IMG/VR virus record: IMGVR_UViG_3300044641_009805
Coordinates: 1-64,000 of that record
Length of the DNA: 64,000 bases
From: a virus
Direction: 5' to 3' (one strand)
The notes below the pieces were generated by a model, which did not search any database, was not told where the DNA came from, and saw nothing but the letters and a program-made list of their open reading frames with translations. The translations under genes and the position numbers were made by a program. Below are positions 15,529-23,740 of this stretch, one piece after another; the first letter of the stretch is position 1; the number at the start of each line of letters is the position of its first letter.

Positions 15529-16323
15529 TCACAGACCGAAACGTGTTCTAGTAGCATCCCAGTTCTGTGTTAGTTCGCTGGTGTTAAGCGCCCTATTGTA
15601 GAAGGCTACGGAACCTACGGTACATGACAGGTACACAGGGGATGCGTAACCGGTCCATTTGGAGGCAATTCTGTAGCCTTCCAAACCATTTAATCCTCCT
15701 ATTGCCCCCGCCGCCGAAGAGGCCACCAAGGAATTGTTGGAGTACAATTTGAATCCTGCTGAGTCCTTCATACCGACAAGGAAGTAGAAGGCGCCAAGGG
15801 TCGCTGAGAAGGGTGAACCCGAGGTGCCGAACCAATTATTGCCAATGACATATGTGTTTGTTGAGACTCCTGATGTTGAGTACAGGTGTCCTAAGCAATA
15901 GTTGACGCTTCCATTCCCACTTGGTGAGGTCTCGTCGGTGAAAAACTGCTCAGACCCTGAGGGATCGTCTGCATCCCTTCTGACCCACATGCAGATGGTC
16001 CATTCGGTCTGAGCACCGAGAGCAGGACCGGCCGCATACTGTGTGGAAGGTTTGCTGAACGATACTATCCCGCCATTCGTTGCTGAATAAGTCGGCGAAT
16101 TGTAGAGTGTGGCATGTTTTCCGTTTCCGCTCAAGTCGGTCCATGTTGTACCGCTGCCAGGATAGGATGCTGGGTTACCTGCGTCGAGATGGAGGATTAA
16201 ACCCGACGAGACGATGGGAGAACCTCCGCCACTACCTCCCCCTCCCGACGAAGTAACCTTCATACCTCCCCCTGTTCCTCTAAGTCTGAACGAACCACCT
16301 GAACCTGTTATCTTTATAGCCAT
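15529..16323 (-). CDS. LamG/concanavalin-like display protein, MAI-GSGG type
   Basis: 264 residues. N-terminus MAIKITGSGGSFRLRGTGGG plus a Gly/Ser linker, then a LamG-like domain beginning LILHLDAGNPASYPGSGTTW with DLSGNG, WTICMWVRRD and VGSVAFYNRALNTSEL. AGGAG precedes the ATG. The N-terminal 20 residues are nearly shared with the gene at 16439, pointing to a common virion anchor and swapped carbohydrate-binding domains. Likely tail-fibre or capsid decoration with a glycan-binding role. Confidence 0.65.
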   Translation of the reverse strand: MAIKITGSGGSFRLRGTGGGMKVTSSGGGGSGGGSPIVSSGLILHLDAGNPASYPGSGTTWTDLSGNGKHATLYNSPTYSATNGGIVSFSKPSTQYAAGPALGAQTEWTICMWVRRDADDPSGSEQFFTDETSPSGNGSVNYCLGHLYSTSGVSTNTYVIGNNWFGTSGSPFSATLGAFYFLVGMKDSAGFKLYSNNSLVASSAAGAIGGLNGLEGYRIASKWTGYASPVYLSCTVGSVAFYNRALNTSELTQNWDATRTRFGL

Positions 16324-16387
16324 AAAATCTCCTCGACAAAGTTCATTTCTCTGTCTGTAGTTATTAACTAATGCCGCTCAAATAAAA

Positions 16388-16411
16388 CGGGTGCAAAATA
16401 AATTGCACCCG
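16388..16411 (-). terminator. Terminator hairpin between the two LamG genes
   Basis: CGGGTGCAA and TTGCACCCG form a 9-bp perfect stem; on the minus strand it is followed by TTTTATTT, downstream of the gene ending at 16439. Confidence 0.8.
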
Positions 16412-16438
16412 AAAACCTTAAAGGTTTATTACGTTTCT

Positions 16439-17275
16439 TCAGATCGATATTCCGTATTTGTTTGCTAGGTATTGCGTAACTTGAAGACGCTTAGTATTAT
16501 CGTGTTGCTCGCTGTATATTAAACCTTCGGCAAACTTACCACAGAAATTACGTATTCCAAGGTCGCCGACTGCAGATCCTATGACTAGCATAACTGGATT
16601 AATAGACAGAGTATAACCATAACCTGCATAGCCTGGCTGAACAGTCCCTACTTGATCGTTTACATATAACTCTGTAGTGGCAGGGTGAGCACCTGCTGAC
16701 AGAGACACGGATATTACGACCGCAGGGGGCCCGTGCGCGTCATTTTTCTTAACAGCATAATCACCAGTGTTGTAATTTATGAAGTAAGCAGGACCGCCCC
16801 ATGCTGGTTGTAATGAACTTACCGAGGCCTGCGCCATCGTCGCCGCCTGTCCCCAACCTAAGATGGTAAAAGTAGAATCAGAGTTGGTGTTATCAGCATA
16901 AGCCACTACGTACATTGAGTACGCTGTGGCGCCTGATGGTAGACCCGATGGAGAGCTTTTGTAAAGAAAGGAAGACCCATTGAAGCTAACGCTAGGCATG
17001 TTGCCGAATTGAGCATCAGATGCGTTATAAGTGGGAGTACCGCCATATCCATTCAGAGTGTTTCCACCTGCACTGTCCGTCCATGATGTGACGGTAGCTC
17101 CATTTGATAGACCCAATGCGTCAGCCTTAAACCAAGAGCTGAGATTACCTAGAGAAGATGGATCAAATCCTCCTCCGCCGCCGCCGCCACCACCGCCTGA
17201 TGAAGTGATGCTTATACCACCGCCTGTTCCGCTAAATTTGATGGATCCACCGGATCCTTTTGTCACTATTGCCAT
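16439..17275 (-). CDS. LamG/concanavalin-like display protein, MAI-GSGG type
   Basis: 278 residues: MAIVTKGSGGSIKFSGTGGG, a run of about 10 glycines, then LSSWFKADALGLSNGATVTSW and later EGLIYSEQHDNTKRLQVTQY. The domain is closest to the C-terminal part of the gene at 24864 (GAWYRADDINQSNGSTV, ILIYHKQHASTERTDTLNYL), so the same binding domain appears on two different N-terminal anchors. Tail-fibre or decoration role inferred. Confidence 0.65.
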   Translation of the reverse strand: MAIVTKGSGGSIKFSGTGGGISITSSGGGGGGGGGGFDPSSLGNLSSWFKADALGLSNGATVTSWTDSAGGNTLNGYGGTPTYNASDAQFGNMPSVSFNGSSFLYKSSPSGLPSGATAYSMYVVAYADNTNSDSTFTILGWGQAATMAQASVSSLQPAWGGPAYFINYNTGDYAVKKNDAHGPPAVVISVSLSAGAHPATTELYVNDQVGTVQPGYAGYGYTLSINPVMLVIGSAVGDLGIRNFCGKFAEGLIYSEQHDNTKRLQVTQYLANKYGISI

Positions 17276-17401
17276 AAAATCTCCACTGAACAGCTTAAAT
17301 GCTGTTCAACAAATTATAAATATCAACACCACTAACGAATTAATGAATTTACGTTTGTTCTCCTCGGAAAGTCCCATGTAATTCCCGACAAATTGGTCCT
17401 G

Positions 17402-17430
17402 TGAAAACCTCATCATAATTGCTGTAATAT
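17402..17430 (+). promoter_or_regulatory. Promoter TGAAAA-N17-TAATAT
   Basis: TGAAAA at 17402-17407, 17 nt, TAATAT at 17425-17430, then 8 nt to the ATG of tilS. Unlike most of the set, GGAG lies within those 8 nt. Confidence 0.6.
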
Positions 17431-17438
17431 CAGGAGAC

Positions 17439-18047
17439 ATGATCAGGTTCCTAGGAAAGCTACCTCGGAAGTGCGTTGTTGCCTTCAGCAGCGGAGTTGA
17501 TTCGGTGGCTGTAACTGATTTCCTTCTGAACGGTAAACGTGATGTTCACCTGGCGTTTTTTCACCATGGAACTGCGACGTCCGATGAGGCCGAGGTATTC
17601 GCCAAGGAATTTTCCAAGGAACGTAACCTCACGCTCTCAATCGGGCGGATCAGCGGTGAAAAACCTCCTGGGGAATCGATGGAGGAATACTGGAGGAATG
17701 AAAGGTATCGTTTCCTTTCGATGTACGAATTTCCTGTTATTACCGCCCATCACCTTGGAGACGCGGTGGAAACATGGATCTTCAATTCTCTCCATGGAAA
17801 TCCTAGGGTGTTGCCCTACCAGAGGAACAACGTCATCAGGCCTTTTCTCATCACCCCAAAGTCTGAGCTGATTGATTGGGCGGAGAAAAAAGGATTGAAG
17901 TGGATGGAGGATGAATCCAACAACGATCTGAAGTACATGAGGAACTTGATCAGGCACAAGATCGTTCCTGAAGCGATGGTGGTTAATCCTGGTCTTGACA
18001 AGGTTGTAAAGAAGATGTATATTAAAGAAGAGATGAAAGAGGGGTAA
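17439..18047 (+). CDS. tilS: tRNA(Ile)-lysidine synthase-like PP-loop ATPase (short form)
   Basis: 202 residues. PP-loop FSSGVDSVAV near residues 16-25 (usually SGGxDS, so the first Gly is Ser), ITAHHLGDAVETWIFN (the family's xAHHxxDQxET region), and YMRNLIRHKIVPEAMVVNP, which matches the TilS RN-x-[IL]R-x-x-[IV]-x-P motif. TilS attaches lysine to C34 of tRNA-Ile2(CAT) so that it reads AUA. Bacterial TilS is usually longer (300-430 residues) because of C-terminal domains missing here. A tRNA(CAT) gene lies 8 kb upstream. Other PP-loop AMP-forming enzymes are possible, but the RHKIVPE motif favours TilS. Confidence 0.75.
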   Translation: MIRFLGKLPRKCVVAFSSGVDSVAVTDFLLNGKRDVHLAFFHHGTATSDEAEVFAKEFSKERNLTLSIGRISGEKPPGESMEEYWRNERYRFLSMYEFPVITAHHLGDAVETWIFNSLHGNPRVLPYQRNNVIRPFLITPKSELIDWAEKKGLKWMEDESNNDLKYMRNLIRHKIVPEAMVVNPGLDKVVKKMYIKEEMKEG

Positions 18048-18050
18048 ACT

Positions 18051-18302
18051 ATGGAAATGTTTAGAAAACCTACATGGATTGAGTTGCGAGTTCCGCCTCC
18101 TGCAGCTGGGATGGTTTTCATCCACGTTGCAAGACCTGATCGGCCATTAATGATAACGGATATTTTAGAGGATGAGATACAGCGTGTAGACGTGGCGGGC
18201 GTCACGGCACCTTGGGGGTCCATTGAAGACTGGCGAGATGAGGTTCGCCATAGAAATATAGAGGTTGTTTATGACCCAAAGCATTACATTCAAAAAAGGT
18301 GA
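18051..18302 (+). CDS. Small protein of unknown function
   Basis: 83 residues, no recognised family. Contains WIELRVPPPAAGMVFIHVARPDRP and an acidic centre, with GSIEDWRDEV later. It starts 3 nt after tilS and overlaps the next gene, so it lies in the tilS operon. Confidence 0.55.
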   Translation: MEMFRKPTWIELRVPPPAAGMVFIHVARPDRPLMITDILEDEIQRVDVAGVTAPWGSIEDWRDEVRHRNIEVVYDPKHYIQKR

Positions 18303-18507
18303 TTTGGTTCTCTACGATAAGTTTGGATCTTATCATGAGTCAGTATCCCCTTCTGTCTTCATTGACGATTTTGCTGTAGGAATTATTCTTGAAATTGTAG
18401 AGGAAAAAAGCGGAGGTGCTGACAACGCTTTCGCAGAGATCATAAAGGAAGATGGGTCAAAAGGTTTCTTTTCTTTATCTTATCTAAATTCGTTCGAACA
18501 GCCATAA
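18271..18507 (+). CDS. SH3/KOW-like small protein (GDLV family, dispersed copy)
   Basis: 78 residues from ATG 18271: ITFKKGDLVLYDKFG, FAVGIILEIVEEK, AEIIKEDGSKGFFSL. All family hallmarks of the 0-5.7 kb array are present. It lies within an operon of RNA-modifying genes. Function unknown. Confidence 0.65.
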   Translation: MTQSITFKKGDLVLYDKFGSYHESVSPSVFIDDFAVGIILEIVEEKSGGADNAFAEIIKEDGSKGFFSLSYLNSFEQP

Positions 18508-18520
18508 AAAAGGAAATTTG

Positions 18521-19096
18521 ATGAGTGACTTGAAAAATCCGTCGTGGCCACAGGGACAGTTCGATCATAGGAACGTCATCGATTATTACAAATATTGGGA
18601 GCACGATGCGATCCTAGCCGACCAAGACAAGAACAGGTGCCGTTTGAAAATCGTGGCTGAGAATTTTGGAAATGACTTCAACATCTCAACCGTCGTGAGA
18701 TCTTCAAATGCTTTCTTGTGCAACGAAGTGATCATCGTTGGTCGAAGGCGTTGGGATCGGCGCGGAGCTTGCGGTACGCATAATTATGAGCACGTAAACT
18801 ATGAAGAGAATATTGGGAGCGTTATCTCCAAGAACCCGAATCATAGAGTGGTCGTGCTAGATAATGTTCCAGAAGCCTCTTCGATTTATGATTATAAATG
18901 GTATGAAGATACATTGCTTGTTTTAGGGCAAGAATCAATTGGGGTATCTCCTGAATCAATGGTGGCGGCCCATGATGTGATCTACATCCCGCAATGGGGA
19001 TCGGTTAGATCGTTGAACGTCGGATCAGCCGCCACAGTAGCCATGGCGTTTTATCGAGGACAGTGGGGTAAAGATCAGCCGACACCATCCCAATAA
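18521..19096 (+). CDS. SpoU/TrmH-family RNA 2'-O-methyltransferase
   Basis: 191 residues from ATG 18521 (AAGGAAA upstream). SPOUT motif 1 is FNISTVVRSSNAF (about residues 54-66), motif 2 LVLGQESIGVS and motif 3 IPQWGSVRSLNVGSAATVAM, which form the knotted SAM site. The family methylates ribose 2'-O in tRNA or rRNA; the substrate cannot be told here. No N-terminal substrate-binding domain, as in the short TrmL/TrmH types. It fits the translation theme of this region. Confidence 0.85.
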   Translation: MSDLKNPSWPQGQFDHRNVIDYYKYWEHDAILADQDKNRCRLKIVAENFGNDFNISTVVRSSNAFLCNEVIIVGRRRWDRRGACGTHNYEHVNYEENIGSVISKNPNHRVVVLDNVPEASSIYDYKWYEDTLLVLGQESIGVSPESMVAAHDVIYIPQWGSVRSLNVGSAATVAMAFYRGQWGKDQPTPSQ

Positions 19097-19479
19097 TTGG
19101 ATCCGTCGACAGAACCGGTTAGAATTGGCATGAACCTTCCATCGATCGTGGTTAACGCGCAGTAAACGCTGTACGTATATGCTCCTGAAGCGTTTGCTCT
19201 AATGAATATTTCTTTCACTCTTGCATCAAGGGTGATAGTTTGACCACCATTTACTAATACGTAATTTGTGCCGTTAATTCCATTCTCAGTAAATCCAATC
19301 CTGATTCTATTGGTTGCCGTCGTGTCAGTATTCACGAAAGTTATACTTTTAGTGACTTTTGGTAAAGAGTACTTGGTGACGATTACTCCGCTAGTGGCAG
19401 CTGTAACTGTCCATGGCAAACCTGAAGTTTGAAATTCTGGTGTGCTAAAAAAGCCTGAACTTGGATTATTAAGTGACAT
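19075..19479 (-). CDS. Small virion-type protein, paralogue of 8756-9148
   Basis: 134 residues, beta-rich, ending SVYCALTTIDGRFMPILTGS. Shares MSL start, VTKSITFVN, IRIGFTENGINGTNYV and the C-terminal CxLTTI segment with 8756-9148. Converges with and overlaps the methyltransferase gene by 22 nt. Structural role inferred. Confidence 0.6.
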   Translation of the reverse strand: MSLNNPSSGFFSTPEFQTSGLPWTVTAATSGVIVTKYSLPKVTKSITFVNTDTTATNRIRIGFTENGINGTNYVLVNGGQTITLDARVKEIFIRANASGAYTYSVYCALTTIDGRFMPILTGSVDGSNYWDGVG

Positions 19480-19525
19480 AATTTCTCATTATATGTATAA
19501 TGGGAGCGAGTAAACGGAAGCTAAA

Positions 19526-19891
19526 ATGAAAGTATTGGTTCTAAACGATTCTGAGAGTGAGTTTCTTGCAATTGCAGCGCACCACGAAAATTCTGATGTG
19601 TTACATGCGCACCGTTACCTACAATTTTTGCAGCAGATAGACGGGCAAGATTGGGACATCGTGTACCTCGATGATGACCTTTCCTCTGCAGCTGAACCTG
19701 ATTCTTGGTTCGACGGCAACGGGTTCAAGAGACTTTACGATGGCATTCATGCCGCAAGGGCGATAGCTACGTTGGCTGAAATTGGGAAGAACCCCACGAA
19801 GCGAGTCATCATTTCTTCGGACTCGGCCGCAGCGAGCAAAATGCTACAGATTTTATCTGACGTCGGAGTAAACGTCACAAAAAGTACTTGA
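19526..19891 (+). CDS. Receiver-like domain protein
   Basis: 121 residues: MKVLVLNDSES at the front, WDIVYLDDDLSSA in the centre and KRVIISSDS near the end, which fits a response-regulator-like alpha/beta fold with an acidic cluster. It resembles the cyclic-phosphate-processing receiver domains (cREC) seen in phages and bacteria more than a classical phosphorylated receiver. No output domain. Function uncertain. Confidence 0.5.
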   Translation: MKVLVLNDSESEFLAIAAHHENSDVLHAHRYLQFLQQIDGQDWDIVYLDDDLSSAAEPDSWFDGNGFKRLYDGIHAARAIATLAEIGKNPTKRVIISSDSAAASKMLQILSDVGVNVTKST

Positions 19892-19927
19892 GTTTGAACA
19901 AAGAATCTTACATTGATTAATTTAACA

Positions 19928-20434
19928 ATGATGAAAATTACACCTTCACAAAAGTTGTTTCTACATAACGTTCTTTTTCACTATCTCATGCTCCCAGATG
20001 TCAGTATGAGAACTCAAGATGGAGTTGAAGAAATCATGCATCTTCTCGAAGATGAACTCATTCATCATGATGATGAAGACAATGATTTAGAGGATGATCA
20101 AGATGAAAAAGTAAAAGTAGAACTTCGGTCTCATGATGAGGAGGTTTCAGCATGGAGTTTAATGGATTTGCCTCCTTGTCGAGCCAAAACTTCTGACGAA
20201 GAGACGGGCAATCTATCTTTTTTTGGTGATGATGTAGATCTTCGATTCGACATCATTAATGACGATGGAACTGTCGTTGAAGAAGGAGATAGAGTTTTGC
20301 AGGTTATCCGCCGCGGAAAAGAAATCACACTGGTAAATGAGGAAGGTGATGAAAAGACTTTTCAAGTTTCAAAGTTTCCAAAGGAATGGACCAGTTTACT
20401 TAAAGCCAACCTATTTTATGGTGTGATGGATTGA
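19928..20434 (+). CDS. Acidic protein of unknown function
   Basis: 168 residues from ATG 19928. Very acidic middle (HHDDEDNDLEDDQDEK), then a region with LRFDIINDDGTVVEEGDRV and ITLVNEEGDEKTFQVSKF, suggesting a small SH3-like barrel at the C-terminus. Overlaps the next gene's upstream start. No recognised family. Confidence 0.55.
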   Translation: MMKITPSQKLFLHNVLFHYLMLPDVSMRTQDGVEEIMHLLEDELIHHDDEDNDLEDDQDEKVKVELRSHDEEVSAWSLMDLPPCRAKTSDEETGNLSFFGDDVDLRFDIINDDGTVVEEGDRVLQVIRRGKEITLVNEEGDEKTFQVSKFPKEWTSLLKANLFYGVMD

Positions 20435-20436
20435 AT

Positions 20437-20757
20437 ATGATGTTACAATTATCGCCGCAAGAATTGCTCGATTTATATAAAGCTGTGTTACTTTCGAACG
20501 ACTCTGTTTCTCGCCACGATATTCTTATGAAAATAGAGCATATAATGCTTTCTTCATTGGAAAATTCTTGGCAAAAAACCGTAACAACTGGGTTCGATAA
20601 ATGGTTAAAGTCTGAGACAAACAAGATTAAAGATCTAGAAGACGAGATTAAGAAAATAAATGAATCAATACCTAGAGAAGAATTAATTAAAAAATTTGTG
20701 CCTGCTTCTTCTTCCTCAAGAAATAAGCAAAAAGGAAGACCACGAAAAAGCAAATGA
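20437..20757 (+). CDS. Small helical protein with basic C-terminal tail
   Basis: 106 residues. Predicted mostly helical with a coiled-coil-like stretch (KWLKSETNKIKDLEDEIKKI) and a C-terminal KQKGRPRKSK that looks like an AT-hook (GRP core). May bind DNA; function unknown. Ends 4 nt before tmRNA. Confidence 0.55.
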   Translation: MMLQLSPQELLDLYKAVLLSNDSVSRHDILMKIEHIMLSSLENSWQKTVTTGFDKWLKSETNKIKDLEDEIKKINESIPREELIKKFVPASSSSRNKQKGRPRKSK

Positions 20758-20761
20758 TTCA

Positions 20762-21137
20762 GGGGCCAAAATAGTTTCGACGTGGTTTTGACATCGATCT
20801 ATGCAGGCCCAGGTGCACGAGGAACCTGGTAAAAATCCAAGTGACGTATAGTTGCCAACGACAACGGCTACGCTCCAGCTGCCCTAGCGGCCTGACTGGT
20901 TGGGTGGTGACAACCTAGAAACAGAAAGTCACAATCAATGGTTATCCTCATTGTATGAGGTGGGTTTCTCTCGGAAGGTGGTTCCGGAAGACGACTAACG
21001 GGTTTCGATCCGACCGGTCGTAAAATTGGTCAGATCGAATAGACTAGGATGGCGTCGATAAAATCATTCCAAGCCTGTGGACGAATTGTTTGATTGAAGA
21101 ATTGCGGACACCGGGGCAGTACCGGTTGGCTCCACCT
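20762..21137 (+). ncRNA. ssrA: Phage-encoded tmRNA
   Basis: 376 nt in single-piece layout. The acceptor pairs 7/7 (GGGGCCA at 20762-20768 with TGGCTCC at 21127-21133), followed by A and CCT rather than CCA. The 5' end continues TAGTTTCGACG, close to the conserved TTCGACG of bacterial tmRNA. The tag frame at 20854-20895 reads ANDNGYAPAALAA then TGA, preceded by TATAGTT; this is a typical proteobacterial-style tag ending in Leu-Ala-Ala. The T stem ACCGG/CCGGT closes a loop GGCAGTA instead of the usual TTCRANY. tmRNA rescues stalled ribosomes and marks products for ClpXP; a clpP gene follows directly. Confidence 0.93.
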
Positions 21138-21165
21138 GTTGTATATTTATAATCTGTAAAAACAT

Positions 21166-21768
21166 ATGAATATCATTAAAGACATCTCAAAACGTTTAGA
21201 AAAAGTCGAGCTACGTTACAACCCAGTGATCATCAGGGTGAATAAATTTGATGAGGAAGCCGCCGAAAAGTTCTCCAATCAAATGTCGGCCGCGCAGTCC
21301 ACGGGTCAAACGATGATCCCAGTGGTCATAGACTCTTATGGGGGTCAAGTCTACTCTCTCATGTCCATGATCGCAAACATTAAGGCTTCAAACATTCCGG
21401 TGGCAACAATCGTCGAAGGTAAGGCCATGTCATGTGGTGCGTTGTTGTTCAGCTACGGTACTTCTGGTTATCGTTTCATGGATAAGCACGCCACCATCAT
21501 GATCCATGATGTTTCTAGTGGTGCCAGGGGAAAGATCGAAGAGATCAAGGCCGACGCAAAAGAAGGTGATAGACTAAACCAGCTTGTTTATAGAGAAATG
21601 GCGGCAAATTGTGGCAAGGAACCTGAATTCTTTTTGAAGCAAATTCATGATAGGTCACACGCCGACTGGTATTTGGACGCAGAAGAAGCCCAATCGATCG
21701 GTCTGGCAAACCATTTACGAGTGCCTAGCCTCAAGGTGAAGGTCGACGTGTCTTATAGCTTTGAGTGA
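21166..21768 (+). CDS. clpP: ClpP-like ATP-dependent protease subunit
   Basis: 200 residues, the family's usual length. Catalytic triad visible: Ser89 in KAMSCGALL, His114 in TIMIHDVS and probably Asp167 in ADWYLDAEEAQSIGL. The oxyanion-region VVIDSYGGQVYSLMSM matches the ClpP substrate-strand region. It starts 28 nt after the tmRNA, suggesting joint use: tmRNA-tagged peptides are degraded by ClpXP. Alternatively, it may be a virion-maturation protease; ClpP-fold enzymes serve as prohead proteases in some phages. No ClpX or ClpA is in the window. Confidence 0.85.
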   Translation: MNIIKDISKRLEKVELRYNPVIIRVNKFDEEAAEKFSNQMSAAQSTGQTMIPVVIDSYGGQVYSLMSMIANIKASNIPVATIVEGKAMSCGALLFSYGTSGYRFMDKHATIMIHDVSSGARGKIEEIKADAKEGDRLNQLVYREMAANCGKEPEFFLKQIHDRSHADWYLDAEEAQSIGLANHLRVPSLKVKVDVSYSFE

Positions 21769-21818
21769 TTAAACAATTATAATTCGTTGGCGATTTTAAG
21801 CCATAATTATTCTTGTGG

Positions 21819-21884
21819 GACATCTGCAGGTGTCTCTGAGGAGTAGTTATGGCTATAAATTTTAATGGCGTAAGAATAAAACCT
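21819..21884 (+). repeat. 66-nt leader/N-terminus repeat, copy 1
   Basis: This segment and 23741-23806 differ at only a few positions. It covers a short palindrome (GACATCTGCAGGTGTC), GAGGAG as ribosome binding site, ATG, and the first 12 codons of a LamG gene. Confidence 0.85.
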
Positions 21885-22754
21885 TGCGCAGGAGGTGGTG
21901 CAGCATCACCTTCCAACAACATAACAAGTTTCGAAACAATAACTGGTGATTCATACACGAAATTTTTGGCACACTTTGACGGTGCGGATGGATCAACATC
22001 TTTTACAGATGATTCATCTAATCCAGGAACAGGAACATTTTCAGGAGCTGCCGTAATAAAGACTGCTCAGTCAAAATTCGGCGGTTCTTCGTTGTATTTC
22101 AACGGCAATAATGCTTCTAAATTTAAGTGCACTAATACTAATAACAAGGTAAACTTTGGTCCTACAGGTGGAAGTAGTTTTACCATTGAGTTATGGTTCT
22201 ACTACATATCACTCATACCTTGGACGTCGCTGATACATTTTAATACTTCAGCTTGGTATCAAGGACCTGCTCTAATAATGAACAACGCAGGTCAACTATA
22301 CCTTGAAAATTCGTATGGAGGATCTTTCCACTACGCGGTGAGCCCAGGATGGGTTCCGCCAACTGGTCAATGGCATCACATCGCCATTGTTGGCACTTCA
22401 GGTCAACATATCAAAATTTATATTAATGGTACGCTATATGTTACAAGAGCAGGCAGTTATTTTCTTAGCATGCCATCTGCCGGAGACATTGGGTTAGGTC
22501 ATTCTTTAAGTCTACCCGGCGGTCTTCCTGGAGATACCGGAGTGCGTACCATTAATGGATACATTGATGAGGTCAGGTTCTCTGATACTGCTAGATACAG
22601 TGCAAACTTCACCCCTTCCACTTCAGCTTTTGGAACAGGGGTTTTAACCTACCCAACAGCAGAGCTTGGAAAAATGGCCAAAGACAGCAATGGCTTTCTT
22701 TACGAATGTACTGATGCGGCAGTTCCCACATGGCGTAGATACACCTTAGGTTGA
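21849..22754 (+). CDS. LamG-domain display protein, NFNGVRIKP type
   Basis: 301 residues. N-terminus MAINFNGVRIKPCAGGG is shared with the next two genes and, in looser form, with the fourth. A LamG/concanavalin domain follows: FLAHFDGADGSTSF, FTIELWFYYISL, QWHHIAIVGTSGQHIKIYIN, GYIDEVRFSDTARYSANF. C-terminal module YECTDAAVPTWRRYTLG recurs in the siblings. Likely a fibre or capsid surface protein that binds host or particle-surface glycans. Confidence 0.7.
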   Translation: MAINFNGVRIKPCAGGGAASPSNNITSFETITGDSYTKFLAHFDGADGSTSFTDDSSNPGTGTFSGAAVIKTAQSKFGGSSLYFNGNNASKFKCTNTNNKVNFGPTGGSSFTIELWFYYISLIPWTSLIHFNTSAWYQGPALIMNNAGQLYLENSYGGSFHYAVSPGWVPPTGQWHHIAIVGTSGQHIKIYINGTLYVTRAGSYFLSMPSAGDIGLGHSLSLPGGLPGDTGVRTINGYIDEVRFSDTARYSANFTPSTSAFGTGVLTYPTAELGKMAKDSNGFLYECTDAAVPTWRRYTLG

Positions 22755-22777
22755 GAACAATAAAAGGAGATTAAATT

Positions 22778-23635
22778 ATGACTATAAATTTTAATGGCGT
22801 AAGAATTAAACCTTGCGCCGCACCAGTCAATTCAAACACAGCAACTTATATTCAACCCGTTGGTGATTCAACGGTTTCTTTGCTTCTTCACATGGATGGA
22901 GCCAATAATAGCACGACATTTACCGACAGTTCTTATACACCAAAAACCGTCACCGCTTACGGCAATGCTAAAATCAGCACTGCTGCAAGTAAGTTTGGTG
23001 GTTCTTCTGCGGCATTTGATGGTAATGGTGATTACATAGAATTTGACAGAGGAACAGATCTTCAATTTGGAGCAGGTGATTTCACAATTGAAGGATGGGT
23101 AAATCTAAATTCTTTTGCAAGTTATCAAAGCGTTTTCGGCGGTTACGATATAGGCTTTGATATTCAAAATTCAACAACGATCGTGGTGGGATACAATGCT
23201 ATAGGTGGCGGGTTCATGTCAAGAACAGTTTCAGCAATGTCAACAGGAACCTGGTACCACTGGGCAATGTCAAAAACTTCTGGCACATTTAGATTGTTCT
23301 GGAATGGAGTACAGGCTGGCGCCAGTGCTGTGGCTCCTGCGATGAACAATACAGTAAGCAAATGGGTCATTGGTAAAAATGCCACCAACAACACCTCACA
23401 TCATCTTAATGGATATGTTGATGAAGTTAGGGTCACAAAGGGAGTAGGTCGTTACACCGCAAACTTCACGCCTCCTGCCTCAGCTTTCTCAAATGCAAAT
23501 GGATCTGTTGAGCTACCATCGAGCCCAATAGTTGGTCAAGCTGTCTATTCTGATGATAGAGCTTACATCTGCACGAGTGCCTCACCAGTTACCTGGAAGG
23601 TGTTCGATCAGGCAGGCAGAAACATCAATATCTGA
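22778..23635 (+). CDS. LamG-domain display protein, NFNGVRIKP type
   Basis: 285 residues. MTINFNGVRIKPCAAP, then LLLHMDGANNSTTFTDSSYT, FTIEGWVNLNSFASY, WYHWAMSKTSGTFRLFWNG and GYVDEVRVTKGVGRYTANF. C-terminal AVYSDDRAYICTSASPVTW module. AAAAGGAG precedes the ATG. Closest paralogue: the next gene. Confidence 0.7.
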   Translation: MTINFNGVRIKPCAAPVNSNTATYIQPVGDSTVSLLLHMDGANNSTTFTDSSYTPKTVTAYGNAKISTAASKFGGSSAAFDGNGDYIEFDRGTDLQFGAGDFTIEGWVNLNSFASYQSVFGGYDIGFDIQNSTTIVVGYNAIGGGFMSRTVSAMSTGTWYHWAMSKTSGTFRLFWNGVQAGASAVAPAMNNTVSKWVIGKNATNNTSHHLNGYVDEVRVTKGVGRYTANFTPPASAFSNANGSVELPSSPIVGQAVYSDDRAYICTSASPVTWKVFDQAGRNINI

Positions 23636-23658
23636 TTAAGAATAATCAATAAAAACTT

Positions 23659-23697
23659 TTCAGGACCTCGGCCTTTCGACCTTGGTCCTGAATTTTA
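23659..23697 (+). terminator. Repeated terminator, copy 1
   Basis: TTCAGGACC...GGTCCTGAA hairpin with an internal GG/CC pair, followed by TTTTATTT. Two further near-identical copies follow the next two display genes. Confidence 0.85.
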
Positions 23698-23740
23698 TTT
23701 AATGACTAATTCATAATTGAATTTATATTTATTCTTAAGA

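Noticed and set aside
17539-18223. Several frames overlapping tilS on both strands
   Set aside because: They lack family motifs; the PP-loop and RHKIVPE motif support only the main frame.
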